From: Bidens hawaiensis
Lineage: Eukaryota > Streptophyta > Magnoliopsida > Asterales > Asteraceae
Assembly (NCBI GenBank): GCA_021521415.1
Contig: JAIQDT010000061.1
Coordinates: forward strand, 4,216,001 to 4,280,000
Direction of reading: 5' to 3'
DNA: 64,000 nucleotides
A program made the position numbers and the translations under genes. The stretch's first letter is position 1, and every line of letters begins with the position of its first letter. Below are positions 12,396-23,306 of this stretch, one piece after another. Below the pieces are notes generated by a model. It searched no databases. It was not told where the DNA came from and saw only the letters and a program-made list of their open reading frames with translations.

Positions 12396-13839
12396 TGTAA
12401 CACCCCAGTTAAAGCGCAAACGCCCGAGTGTGTAGTACAAATTGTTCAAAACACATATGACACTATTAAGTGGCAGTATTATCATTAATTGATTTACAAG
12501 TCAGGTATACAAGTTTGCATTAAGGAATACAAGGAATATATAAATTCAATAAACAATTTGTCCATTTTTTTAAATAACCTAAGTCTAGTGGCTTCTCCAA
12601 GTGTCATCCTCTAAAGTTTGTATCTTTGGCATATGCATAAAATAAAGTCAACTACATGAATAGTTGGTGAGTTCACACAGTTTGATTTAATACGTAAAAA
12701 TCATACAATTCCATGAAACTTGTGAAATGCGCAAATAAGGGTTCTTTACACTCGATACAATGGACCTGTGTGTAAAGAACAAACGAAGGTCCATTCCAGT
12801 TGGTGCACAACCAACGTACTTGGATATCAGGTCCCTTTTCCATTCGATACAATGGACCTGAATGCAAAGGGGGCATAGGATCATACTTATTGAGGCAACC
12901 GCTTGAAAGCAATGCACATAAGCAAGTAAACAAGAACGTAAGCAAGTAAACAGGTCCACGTAGTAAATTGTAGTTTGTAAGCAACATCGTAAATACTTGA
13001 AGTTTGATAGGATGTATATACTACCCACAAAGATAAGAAAACGTTTGAAAAGGGGGTGTGAGAAACTCACCATGAAGTTGAAGATAAAACTGCAATGAAA
13101 ACCAAAAGCATGATAATGGAACTGAAGCAACTGAAAGTACGTTACAGAATCCAAAGCGATTGAACTTCTAGAACTATAAATAAAATAAATACGAATATTT
13201 AAAGACTAACTAATGGGATAATACTAGTTAATTATTTGTTGGGAATATATTTTATTAGCATTTGAGGGTATAATGTAATATTATGTTTAAGCTTAATGGA
13301 TTTATAGTTTAACGGAATAAAAGTTAACGGTTTAAAGGCTAACGGATTAATGTTAACGAATTTATAGACTAATTTTTAACGGTTTAAAGAATTATAAAGT
13401 TAAAGAATTTAAAGTAACGGAAATATAAACTAATTTTAACGGTTAAAATTATTTTTAACACTATTTAATTAATAATTTATTTTAATTAAGAGAACTTTAA
13501 TATGTTTACGTTAGCGTGCATAGATTTTAACGGAACGAATAAATAGTAAAATATTATGTTTAACAGGTTTAACGAAGCCTTAACAGATATGAAAGAGTTG
13601 GGTTTTAAGTTGAAAATGATAAAATTAATTCATAAATAAATTTTATTTAAGTTAAAATAATTTTATTTGATTTATAATGATTTTTATAGAATTTATTTGA
13701 TTTTTTGATATAAATAAAATGGTTTTAAAAAAGTAACAAAAATTTGGCTTGACCCACGTTTGAACACGGGTCAGCCATTTGATACAATAGCTGATTAACC
13801 ACAAGACCAAACCATGTATTTGATTTTTAAACAGATACA

Positions 13840-13875
<36 letters not shown>

Positions 13876-15118
13876 TATATATATGATACAAGTTCATCTT
13901 CTTTACAACCAAATCCTAGGTTTCAATCCCTTGATTTGGTTCAATGTTTGCTCAATTCATGTTAGGGCTTTTGAGTAACACCCAAAAACGACTCAAATGC
14001 AAGTATAAATTACCTGATATTGTTACGGACTGTCGGAGAACTATGAATCGCCAGAAAAACGAACTTGAAGACCGATTAAGAGATATTGGGGGTGTTTTAG
14101 ATGAAAATGAAGATTGGTATGAGTTTAGGCTATTGTTTGGGTCCTATGTATACTACCAATTGAAACATAGAATGATTAAAGGTCGTTAATGAGATTTTAA
14201 TAAGATTCCGACGAGTCCAGTATTATAATTTTGTATGAACGGACGTTATAACTCAATTAACACGTTGATTATGGTTGGTCAATGACGTCTAAAGTTGTTA
14301 TAATAATCAATTGGGTCGCACGCGGGTTAAAGGGTTTGATTTATGGTTGTCGGAGAGTTCCATCGTCGTCGGCAGTCAAACGGGTTTTATGGGATTTAAT
14401 TACTCGCTATTAAATGATGTTACATGCTATTTAGGAGGTTATGACAGGCCGTTAAGGTCCACATATGGCACCAAGTATTTAATTGAGTTTAAACGTTTGT
14501 TTGACGAGGGTTACGGACCTGCCGGAAAGTGTTGCCGCCGCCGGAACTTGGCCGGAGGTGGCTGACTGGAAAACGGGGGTGGGGAGTTGGGGTTGGGGTT
14601 GGGATTAATTTTAATTAAATATATTATTTTAAATCAAAAGTTACACTTTAGCCCCTGATCTTTATAGTTTCCTTTAAATCCAAATTAAAATATAAATTAC
14701 AACTTGGACCTTAACTTTGAAATATTTTTAAAATGAAAACGAAATTATAATACATGGATAGTTTACGTACGTAATATATCTATATAGTTTGAAACTTGTT
14801 TAAATTAATAAAATTCTAAACCTCGGGGTTTCTATAATCGATAAAAATGAGAAAGAACACGAATGAACAATAACTTAAATCCTCCTGAATATTATATTAA
14901 TGTTGAACGCTTAAACACGAATACAACGGAACAATGAAATGGGTCGGTTTAACCAATACGAATCTAGATACAAATAAAAATGACGAATGAAATACACGCA
15001 ATGAAACTTGTGATATAATATGTATATAGTTACATATAAATATACACACATCTATAAACAAAACCAAAAAATTCGAAATATGTCGTGTTTTCGGGTTTGA
15101 AAAGTAACGAATGTTACA
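12396..15118. mobile_element. Solo gypsy-type LTR (2,723 bp) in the accessory ORF
   Basis: It begins TGTAACACCCC and ends GAATGTTACA. Deleting it with one target-site copy joins the accessory ORF in the same frame, which is strong support for the boundaries. It shares the block GAATAGTTGGTGAGTT with the solo LTR at 50521-54291 and a similar ...GAAACTCAC block, so the two are related families. Short ORFs inside (13944-14189, 14311-14565) are not credible genes. A tacatacatac microsatellite followed by (TA)n lies at about 13839-13884. Confidence 0.75.
13839..13884. repeat. (TACA)n-(TA)n microsatellite
   Basis: About eight ACAT units followed by about eight AT units, inside the solo LTR. Confidence 0.9.
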
Positions 15119-17130
15119 ACGAGTTAGCCTGCAAAGCCTACTATCAGATCGTCTATACCTGTCTCTGTTCCTGCTTCTGTGGCTTCTGTGACTTCTGTGA
15201 TTCCTACATCTCCAGTTCCTACTCCTGTGATGTCTACTACTCCAGCAGTTTCTCCTACTATCACGTTGATGACTACTACATTTGTTAATCCACGATTCGG
15301 GGATATTCCACAGACAGTATTATCTGCTATGCCGAGCCCGCAAGCTCAAATGATGGCTCCGGCAAGTCCGTCTGTGATAAAACGGCTCGAGTATTCTTTC
15401 ATGGCATTCAATCGCCCTCAGGGTCCGTTACAGCCTGTTCCTCCTAATTTTTATCAGATGTCGTTTCAAACCCAGACGTTCCAGATGCTGAACTTGATAC
15501 ACTTTCAACAAACTCAAATGATAGTACATAGGGTGTTTCAAGAGCATATGAGACTTGAGCAGCGTAATATGTATCGTCATATTCAGTTTATTCAGAATGA
15601 GAACAAGGATTTGAAGGCCCTTGTTGCTGCTCAGGGGGGGAGAGGTTGGATAAGCAGGATGAGATCATCTTATAGCTGACTTGAAAAGAAGACGAGCTAA
15701 GGAAATTAAAAGGTGATGATCAAGATCCTGATGATATGGGTGGAGGTAGTAGTGAACAGCAACCAGGCGGTGCTACATCGTCCTTGGGTAAACAGGCTGA
15801 GTAATGGAGGTAACATCTTGTAGATCATACCATATAAGGATTAAATGAACGTCAAGTTGGTTTACATGATTGCGGCTAATATGATCTTGTTTGTTGGTAT
15901 GATGGGGTTGTGAGGAGTATGGTAAACTCCGATGAGATCAAAGAGGGCGAGTTTGTTGATAACTCGTTATCGAAAGAACAAATCACTCTGCTTCTGGTTC
16001 TAAAGGAGAAAGAGGTTGAGGAGTTAGGTCGAACTATTGATGTGTAGATTGAGATGGAACCTAATGTAAATATGGGTATTCCACGTGGGAATAGGCCATC
16101 TAATTATGATGAGGTCGATGTAGAGGACGTGACCTTAGAGGAGTATCCAGACATGTACACAACGAACGATTATGAGTATGGAATTCTATTCTTTACTACA
16201 GAACACTTTGAAGCTGCAGAAGAGCGTTTGAGACAGGAAAGTGATAAGTGGAATAAAAGTGTTGAGACAGTAGTTGAGAAGAGGAAAAAGAGTGCTTTGG
16301 ATGGTATGTTTGGACATAACATTGAACGAATGAATAAGATGGTCGAGACTCTTCGCTACAACAAACGTGAGGAAATCAGAAAAGTGAAAGTCTGAGCATA
16401 TGCATACCTGATGAAGAAGTACGTGAGCCCGAGATCGGTTAAAGGTATTACGTTTCTTGGTTATACAACACGGAGCTTAAAGTATGCGTGGTGAAATGGG
16501 AACATGGTATTTATTATTTTAAATGTATCATTGACCTGTTATCCATGCCATGGTGGGATGTTAGAACATTGGTTAACCGATCGTTGATTAATCGGGGAAA
16601 CAACCAATTGGCCAATTGGTTCTATCAATATCTCTTGTACGAAACCCGTTGCAGATTCAAGTTCTTCAAGCCGCAGGTGCCGACACACAAGTACATCGAC
16701 GAAATTGATCCACGCACCGGCTGTAGGAAGATGATCTTACAGGTAAAACCACCAAAGACTATGAAGAAAGTTCCAGTGATAACCTTTCCTTAGAGTCTGT
16801 TTAACACATTCAACTAGTGGTACTATGATAACCGAACGGGTGAAGCAGCTATCGTATTGGGATCAGGATTGAAGACTGAGTTCATACGTGTGATCGGTCC
16901 GATGTGATTGGTTAATTTATCCGAATCCGACAACGATGCATTATACAATAACCAGATTCGGTTTGCAGACGTTAAAGACTACGATCTTGCAATACAGTTT
17001 CAGAGGGTTGTACGAGTCTTTTAAGAATTGAAGATTCACAGTTGCACTGAATGGAAGACTAAGAGATTTATTGGTTAGAGTATTTTGAAGATTATATAAG
17101 CTCGAGACGAGGATGAGTATATTGATGCAT
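15119..17130 (+). pseudogene. Accessory ORF of the copia element, C-terminal part (unknown function)
   Basis: Continuation of the ORF that starts near 11290. It opens with a stop at 15125 in the restored frame, then a Pro/Ser/Thr/Val-rich low-complexity stretch (about 15140-15330), then a Gln/Met-rich probable coiled coil (15440-15640). The frame changes at a G-run at 15635-15641. Later blocks are an acidic segment (16054-16395, EEYPDMYTTNDYEYG, then a Lys/Glu-rich helix) and a folded-looking block at 16488-16793 (LVNRSLINRGNNQLANWFYQ, PPKTMKKVPV). Homologous-looking codons (ADVKDYDLAIQFQRVV) continue to about 17010. No catalytic motif is visible and no membrane segment stands out. Total for the two parts is about 1,000 codons. 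Confidence 0.55.
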
Positions 17131-17204
17131 GGTTTGACGTCTCGGTCTTTATAAAGTATTATTATATTATTTTTAATATAATAGAGGTATTTTGGTAATT
17201 ATGT

Positions 17205-17410
17205 AAGCCCATTCGTATGTAATGTAGGGCACATTCGTTATCACATAATGAATGTGACCATTCGCTTAATGTAAATCACATTCGTTAAAAATTTTAACGA
17301 GTGTGGTAACGAATGAGGGTCATTCGTCAGTTAATGTAATAGTAACGAATGAGTTAGGTCATTCGTGTTCATTAAATGTATTGATAACGCATGAGGTCAT
17401 TCGTTAAAGG
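17205..17410. repeat. Second ATTCGTTA / TAACGAAT palindrome cluster
   Basis: About ten copies of the same motif as in the cluster at 10250-11275, again in both orientations (CATTCGTTA, TAACGAATG). It lies downstream of the accessory ORF, so the two clusters bracket it. Confidence 0.8.
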
Positions 17411-17610
17411 GGATGTTTAGCAAATGACCCTACTATCTATATTTAACCCCTATAACTTATTTTAAACAAATGAGAATCATCAGTTATTGAAATCATCTCG
17501 TTACACTGTCCAATTCTCTCCAGAAACACACACACACACGTTTTCATCCTAATCATATTCGTTTAACCGTATTAGCTTGAATCTCGTTGTCATCACGAAC
17601 TAGATCCTAA
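17411..17610. other. Junction between copia remnant and chromovirus
   Basis: Non-coding DNA with an ACACAC run at about 17525-17540. The exact junction is unclear: the - strand still reads YRLDLLRY, compatible with the integrase tail of the neighbouring gypsy element, down to about 17615. Confidence 0.4.
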
Positions 17611-17614
17611 AATG

Positions 17615-18707
17615 GCTCAATATCTCAGCAAATCCAATCGGTATACCACTTTACCCACTTTATCAACAATTAAAAAGGGGCCATAGTATTTAGGGCTAAG
17701 TTTATGAGTTTTAGGTAATTTTAGGGATGACTAGTAGTAGGGCTGCAATTTGAGGAAAACCCAAGTTCCCACATAAATTTTCAGTACGATTCTTATCTGC
17801 AATTTATTTCATTCGATTCTGAGCTATTAGTAATGACTGTCTAAGCTGTTTAATCTGTTCTTCCTTGTCACAACATAATTGATCTACTTCTTTCACTTAA
17901 CAATCTTTGTGAATATAGGGTACAAAAATAGGTGGTGAATAGCCATACAAAGTTTCAAAAGGTGTTTTCCTAATAGCTGAGTGATAATTTGTGTTTTACC
18001 ACTACTCTGCGAGCGGTAGTCACTTTAACCAAGTAGAGTTAGTGCTCAAGGTCATTCATCTTAGATAAGACTCAATCCACCTATTAACCACTTTGGTTTG
18101 CCCATCAGACTGAGGGTGGTATGCAGTAGACATTACCAATTGTACCCCATGTAACTTGGAAAATTCCTTCCAAAGGTTACTTAAGAACAAGGGATACCTG
18201 TCAGAAATAATTGTTTGGGGCCACCCGTGTAGTTTAAAGACATGATCAAGAAACTACTGAGCACCTGTAGCTGCAGTGTAAGGGTGACCCAATGGAATAA
18301 AATGACTGTACTTAGTCAATCTGTCTACTACTACCAAAATAGTATCTTTTCCCTGAACTTTAGGAACCCCCCCCCCCAATGAAATCCATTGAGATATCAG
18401 AGAACACATATTTAGGGATTGGTAAAGGTTGAAGAAAACCTAGGTATGACACATTCTCATTTTTAACTCTTTGACAGGTGTCACAGTTGCTAATGAATTG
18501 TCACACATGTCTAGACATTCCTTTCCATGTAAATAAATGTTTGATTCTTTGGAACGTAGCAAGAATCCCAGAATGACCTCCAACAGCCGAATCATGACAA
18601 ATGGCAATGATAGCTTTTTGAACATCTTCGTTATTTCCAACTACTATTTTGCTATTGTTAAACAACTGACTCTCCCACTTGCAATGAGGAACATGTTCTC
18701 CAAACAT
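17615..18707 (-). pseudogene. Gypsy integrase remnant
   Basis: The zinc-binding region HDSAVGGHSG ... CDTCQRVKNE lies at about 18600-18460. The catalytic core follows with DRLTKYSHF near 18330, ISDRYPLFLSNLWKEF near 18200, and AYHPQSDGQTKVVNR near 18110. A stop lies in the zinc region (18508) and others in the core. A C-run at 18367-18376 sits at the start of the core and changes the frame. The C-terminal SH3-like part is present but the chromodomain expected beyond it is missing. Confidence 0.8.
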
Positions 18708-18766
18708 TAACTTTTGTAGTTTATATTATACCTTAACATCTGATTGCCATGTGTCTTTGATCTTTG

Positions 18767-19126
18767 TTAGCATACTAGGATCCAAAGTAGATAAAAAAAA
18801 ATAGCAAACAAGGTAGGACCAGTGATCTTGGACAGTGCATCCGCTACTTTATTCACAATCCCTTGTTTATACACTATCTCATAGTCATACCCCAACATTT
18901 TGGAAAGCCACACATGTTGTAGAGGAGTTGTCAACTTTTGTTCCAAAAGAAACTTAAGACTCTTATGGTCACTTCTAATGATGAAATGACCAGCAGACAG
19001 ATAATGGTGCCAATACTTAACAGTAAAGATAATGGCTAACAGCTCTTTCTCATAAACCGACAAGGACTGTTGTCTTGTAGATAATACCTTGCTAATAAAG
19101 GCTAGCGGATGATTATCTTGCATCAA
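18767..19126 (-). pseudogene. Gypsy RNase H remnant
   Basis: An open stretch containing PLAFISKVLSTRQQSLSVYE, KELLAII, IIRSDHKSLKFLLEQ and KVADALSK, all typical of the gypsy RNase H. It overlaps the end of the reverse transcriptase reading in another frame, so a frameshift lies between 19113 and 19140. Confidence 0.85.
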
Positions 19127-20292
19127 ACAGCCCCAATCCCTTTCTATAACGCATCAGTTTCCAAAACAAAGGCTTGGAAAAATCTAGCAAGGCTAAAACT
19201 GGTGGGGAACACAAAGCCTGTTTGAGGAGTTTAAAAGCTGTTGTAGTTTCTTCATTCCATACAAAACTATCTTTCCTCAACGGATTAGTAAGTGGCTTTG
19301 CTAATATACCATAGGACTTAATAAATCTTCGATAGTAACCCGTAAGCCCTAGCAACCCTCTTAACTGTTTAACATCAGTTGGAACCAGCCAATTACCCAC
19401 AACTTCAATTTTTTTAGGATCTGTAGCTACCCTATCTTTAGATATAATATGACCCAGGTATTCAACATTCAAGCCCCCAAAAGAATACTTAGACATCTTT
19501 GCATATAACTTGGTCAGTCTTAAAATTTCTAAAACTTTCCTCAAATGAACCAAGTGTTGTTCTAGAGATCTACTGTAGATCAGTATATCATCAAAAAAAT
19601 ACCAACACAGATTTCCTTAAAGATGCTTGAAAGTGTGATTCATCAATGATTGAAAGGAAGCAGGGGCATTTGTTAACCCAAAGGACATAACTAGAAATTC
19701 AAAGTGACCCTCATGTGTCCTAAAAGTTGTTTTATGGATGCCAGCAGAGTGCATCCAGATTTGATGGTACCCAGACCTCAAATCCAATTTGAAAAAATAG
19801 TAGCCCCCCCCCCCCTAACTCATCTAATAAGTCTTCAATTAAGGGTATTGGGTCGCTAGTTTTAATAGTTGCGTTATTTAATTTTCTGTAATCTATGAAC
19901 ATCCAACAATTACCATCTTTCTTCTTAACCAGCACTACTGGTGCTGCAAAAGGACTTGAACTGCCCCTAATAACACCAGTATCTAATAATGCTTTAGTCA
20001 TTTTCTCAATAACATCTTTTTGAGCTAATTGATATCTATAGGGCTTTTGATTAATAGTTATAGATTCATCTTTAACAAGTACCTTATGATCATATGCCCT
20101 TGAAGGTGGAAAGGTATTAGGAGTTTGAAACACATCATCAAACTCTGCTAATAAAGTTTGAATGGAATCACATGTACCTTCATTGGAGACTACAGTTTTA
20201 TGTTGGAAAGTATCCGCTTTGCTGTCCAATTGAAGACTGAATAGTTGTGAATGAACAACTTGACTAGTTTGTTGCAACAGATGATGCATCAT
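19113..20292 (-). pseudogene. Gypsy reverse transcriptase remnant
   Basis: The N-terminal half (20292-19820) holds KPYRYQLAQKDVIEKM, SSSPFAAPVVLVKKKDG and FIDYRKLN. The middle has [13 protein letters not shown] and [14 protein letters not shown]. The catalytic site reads FFDDILIYS at about 19600-19575. The C-terminal half (19553-19140) has VEYLGHIIS and LRGLLGLTGYYRRFI. A C-run at 19805-19815 disrupts the frame just after DELGG; a stop follows at about 19617. Confidence 0.85.
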
Positions 20293-20337
20293 TTATGTAG
20301 AACATAAAGAGACCTTATTAGTATGACTGCCTTTAAG

Positions 20338-20829
20338 CTAATACACCTTATCATTAACCTTGAAATGCATGGTTAAATCCTGGAAACTCCACACAATATT
20401 CCCTAAAGGTGATAACCGTTGTATGCCTAAGACCATATCATAATTGGACAATGGCAAAACCAACACATCAGCTTTAACCCAAAGACCCTGCATTTGCCAT
20501 TGAAAATCAGGGAAAACCTTAGAATGCACAAGCTGGGAACCATTAGCCACACCAACTTTCAAGTCAGTAATATCTTATAAAGGAAAATTGAGTTTGATAG
20601 CCAACTATTCATCCATAAAATTATGGGTTGAACCAGAGTATATTAGAATTTGTAGTTTTCTTGTACCAATATTACCCACCACTTGCATAGTAGAAAATGA
20701 ATGAACACCCGTTAGTGCATGAATGGAAATAAGAGGATTAGGCATAGCAGAATGCATAACTTGATCTTCCATTACAGGTTCTGATTCTGGTAATCCTTCA
20801 TCTACTCCCACCACTTCTAAGAATAACAT
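20338..20829 (-). pseudogene. Gypsy protease remnant
   Basis: The aspartic protease site is LIYSGSTHNFMD at about 20655-20620; the expected catalytic Asp is replaced by Tyr, so the enzyme would be inactive even without the other damage. The flap and C-terminal part (20562-20338: VLVLPLSNYDMVLGIQRL, GNIVWSF) follow, separated by a stop and short gap. Confidence 0.75.
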
Positions 20830-21768
20830 TTACCTATTTGGGAATTTGTGTGTAGGGGTATATTTGTCATTGCACCAAAAACATTCTCCTCTTGCTCTTT
20901 TGGTTTCCATATCTTTGCTAGTAACTCTTTTAGTATTTGACAATCTTTGGGTAAAAGAGGGTGTAGGTAACAAAGGTAAATGAGAGGAATTAATAGGAGG
21001 TTTGAAAAAAGAAATAGGAGTAGGGTTTGAAATGATAGCATATCTAGTTGAATAATGGGAATAGGTTTTAGGGGTAGGTAAGGAAGAAAGTATGCTTTCA
21101 TTTTGTTTCTTAGCAATTTTTGTATGCTTCTTTCATGGTTTTAGGAAAAAAAGGGTTATTGCACTTTTAATTTCTTGTTTTAATCCCTTCAAAAACAGGC
21201 TAATGGCGTATTCCTCAGGAATATTAACCCTAAGCAGATTGGTATAAAATTTCTCACAATAATCTTCCAAATTCGGTTTGAGTTGCGGAACATAAGTTGC
21301 TATGGCATCTTGATAGATAGCAATGGAAAACCTATCTATAATAGTTCTTGCATATTTAGGCCAAAAAAAATAAATCTAATGTCCCTAGTTTTCACAAAGT
21401 TATTATGCCATTTCATAGCTTTTCCTTCAAGATTAATAACCGCATACCTAACCTTGAAATTTTCTGGTGTATCATCAACATCAAAGAAATGATCAAATTT
21501 AGTAACTCAATCCTCCGCATCATCTTGGCCATTAAACATAGGAAATTCAATTTTTCCCAAATCTAAACATCCTTTATGCTCGTGAACCATTGGAAAATTC
21601 ATTGTCGGGATTTGATATAGAAGCAGATTTATTCTGAGAGTGTTGATTGTTCTCCAATCGATCAATTGCTGAACGAAGATCATCGAGTGACTGTTCCATT
21701 TTTGCCAAAACTGATGTATGTTGTTGAACGGTTTTCTCGAGGTCCGTGTGACTTCGAGTAGTCGCCAT
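20817..21768 (-). pseudogene. Gypsy gag remnant
   Basis: The start MATTRSHTDLEKTVQQ lies at 21768, downstream of the PBS, and is followed by a coiled-coil stretch (LAKMEQSLDDLRSAIDRLE). After a stop at about 21574 the gag domain is detectable only in pieces (FKVRYAVINLEGKAMKWHN region near 21450-21390). The Pro-rich part and a broken knuckle region end at 20817. Many stops. Confidence 0.65.
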
Positions 21769-22016
21769 GATTAAAAACGAACAATGCAAAGGAAATGGAA
21801 AGAAAAGGAGATCGAATTGAACAAATTAAGGATGGAAGAAATGAAATGGAATGATTAGAAGATGGGATTTGAAATCACAAAGAAGAAATTGTGATTCCGA
21901 TGAACAAAATTTGAACTCCGACAACGGAATTCAACAGAGCACGAATTGAAGCAAATGGAGTTCCAGTAACAAAATTCCAATCGGAGATACGAATCGCGGT
22001 GAGAGGTCGGAGAATC

Positions 22017-22031
22017 GCCGCTTTGATACCA
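22017..22031 (-). promoter_or_regulatory. Primer-binding site, initiator-Met type
   Basis: The - strand reads TGGTATCAAAGCGGC, close to the usual TGGTATCAGAGC of Met-tRNA-primed elements, one base inside the LTR. Confidence 0.7.
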
Positions 22032-22032
22032 G

Positions 22033-22227
22033 TGACACGTAACAGATTGTAGAGAGAGAAAGATAATGAGAAACGACTAACTATTCGATAATTCCATTAA
22101 CGGTATTCAGTTCGTTTTCATGCAACTCATTGACTACTAGCTGAAACCAACTACAACTATTACACAATTACACTAGCAATCCCTCAATTATAGATTTGTA
22201 CGATTAAGACCCATAGACATTGTCACA
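22033..22227 (-). mobile_element. 5' LTR of the chromovirus (195 bp)
   Basis: On the - strand it runs from TGTGACAATG to CGTGTCA. The ends are defined by the PBS on one side and the TGTGACA start on the other. The 3' LTR is missing, so there is no second copy to verify the length. Confidence 0.6.
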
Positions 22228-23151
22228 CGTAATGTTGGTGGTGGTTGGCCGGTTGCATGACCAAAAGTTTCACAAATTTGTGATTAGAGTGACTTGACGG
22301 AGAGAAAAGACTGGTAGAGCAAAAGCGATGATTAGTGTGACTTTACGGGTTGTCTATTTTAACTAGTTGAGCTCAATGATTAAACCTTCAACTAATAGGG
22401 GTTATCTAGGTCTTGATCTTTATACATTTGGAAACAACTGAGTAACACCATCCAAATAATATATGGGGTGGGGGAGGGCTAGGGACATTTTCGTCCATTC
22501 AATTCTTAACCATTAACTGCGTTTTCGTCCATTCAGTTTTTCATTATAGTTAACCACATTTGAAAACAATATTAATAATAAAAATGAAAAAAAAAAGAAG
22601 AAAAAAACTCCATTGCATCAAATGTAGTTACCTACTGTACATTCATAAGGGTTGAACTATTGATTTAGAGCATGATCATACCAAAGGGTAAAGTTCAACA
22701 TTTGGATTTCACCTGCAATTTGTTGTAGTCGATTGAAGAAGATGAATATCGTTGGAATTTGATTGAAAAAGATGAGAACCATAAAATTAGGGGACGAAAA
22801 ACGATGGGGTCGTAGGGTGTAACAAATGGGGTAGAGTTAAATTAAATGGATATAAAAAGCCCCTCAAGTGGACAGTACGTGAGGCGTTTTAACGGATCAT
22901 TTGTGTAACTTTAGTTGATTATATTCAGATTGTTAAAAACTGAAACCCCGTTGACCCAGTCAGTTGAAGGTTTGGTAATTCGACTCCACCGGTTAAAATG
23001 GCCAATTAATATGGACCGAAAAGAACTTAACTCTAATAATAATAATAATAATAATAATAATAGCATGTGGCTGATACGGAAAATACATCTCTCCCAATAA
23101 GACTAGACTGTCGATTGACTGGTCCAGCATATTGTGTTCATTTTTTTTTCG
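22228..23151. other. Intergenic DNA upstream of the DUF3511 gene
   Basis: About 0.9 kb without credible ORFs or element ends. It holds a short purine run (about 22586-22610) and an (AAT)n microsatellite at 23034-23062. It probably contains the distal promoter of the gene at 23307. Confidence 0.6.
23034..23062. repeat. (AAT)n microsatellite
   Basis: About nine AAT units, about 250 bp upstream of the DUF3511 start codon. Confidence 0.95.
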
Positions 23152-23169
23152 AAATATTATATTTTGTAG
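23152..23169 (+). promoter_or_regulatory. Possible TATA region of the DUF3511 gene
   Basis: AAATATTATATTTTG lies about 145 bp upstream of the ATG, followed by a CT/CA-rich leader of the kind seen in plant 5' UTRs. Position only; no other support. Confidence 0.35.
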
Positions 23170-23306
23170 AACCATTCAAAAAAATAAGAGACTCTAGATT
23201 CTTCAAATATCAATTTCATACCCAAAAACACATCAAAACTCAAACTCCCACCATATCATTCCCATTCTATCATACACCCAAATATCTCTTTCTTCTTGAA
23301 ACCTCC

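Larger units (their letters stand above)
5897..17610 (+). mobile_element. Degenerate Ty1/copia element with accessory ORF (right edge uncertain)
   Basis: From 5897 the + strand reads through the pre-integrase domain, integrase, reverse transcriptase and RNase H of a copia polyprotein (to about 9205), then about 2 kb of non-coding DNA, then a long accessory ORF (about 11290-17130) interrupted by a solo LTR, then more palindrome-rich DNA. No LTR of its own was recognised. The order pol, spacer, extra ORF resembles SIRE/Maximus-type copia elements, which carry an env-like ORF after pol; that assignment is inference. Gag and the 5' end would lie left of the Athila-like insertion. Confidence 0.55.
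17615..22227 (-). mobile_element. Reina-like chromovirus (Ty3/gypsy), 3' truncated
   Basis: On the - strand the order is LTR (22033-22227), PBS (22031-22017), gag, protease, reverse transcriptase, RNase H and integrase, the canonical gypsy order. The sequence stops within the integrase C-terminal region (SPKYYGPFLIVDKVGKVVY); no 3' LTR is seen, so the 3' end is truncated. The short LTR and the RT wording ([27 protein letters not shown]) suggest a Reina-type chromovirus; that is inference. Stops and frameshifts are scattered through all domains. Confidence 0.75.

Noticed and set aside
13742..13806. tRNA-like sequence on the - strand with a GTTCAAAC box
   Set aside because: A box and acceptor stem do not pair convincingly and no 3' tail is present; at most a decayed tRNA-derived fragment in an LTR.
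13944..14565. Two ORFs inside the solo LTR at 12396-15118
   Set aside because: Short, without resemblance to any family, and inside non-coding LTR sequence.
17611..17640. ATG with MAQYLSKSNR as a possible gag start
   Set aside because: The opposite strand continues the neighbouring integrase reading, and the + reading stops or loses sense immediately.
23067..23306. Upstream in-frame start for the DUF3511 gene
   Set aside because: It would include the likely TATA and leader, and the extra 80 residues do not resemble the family.
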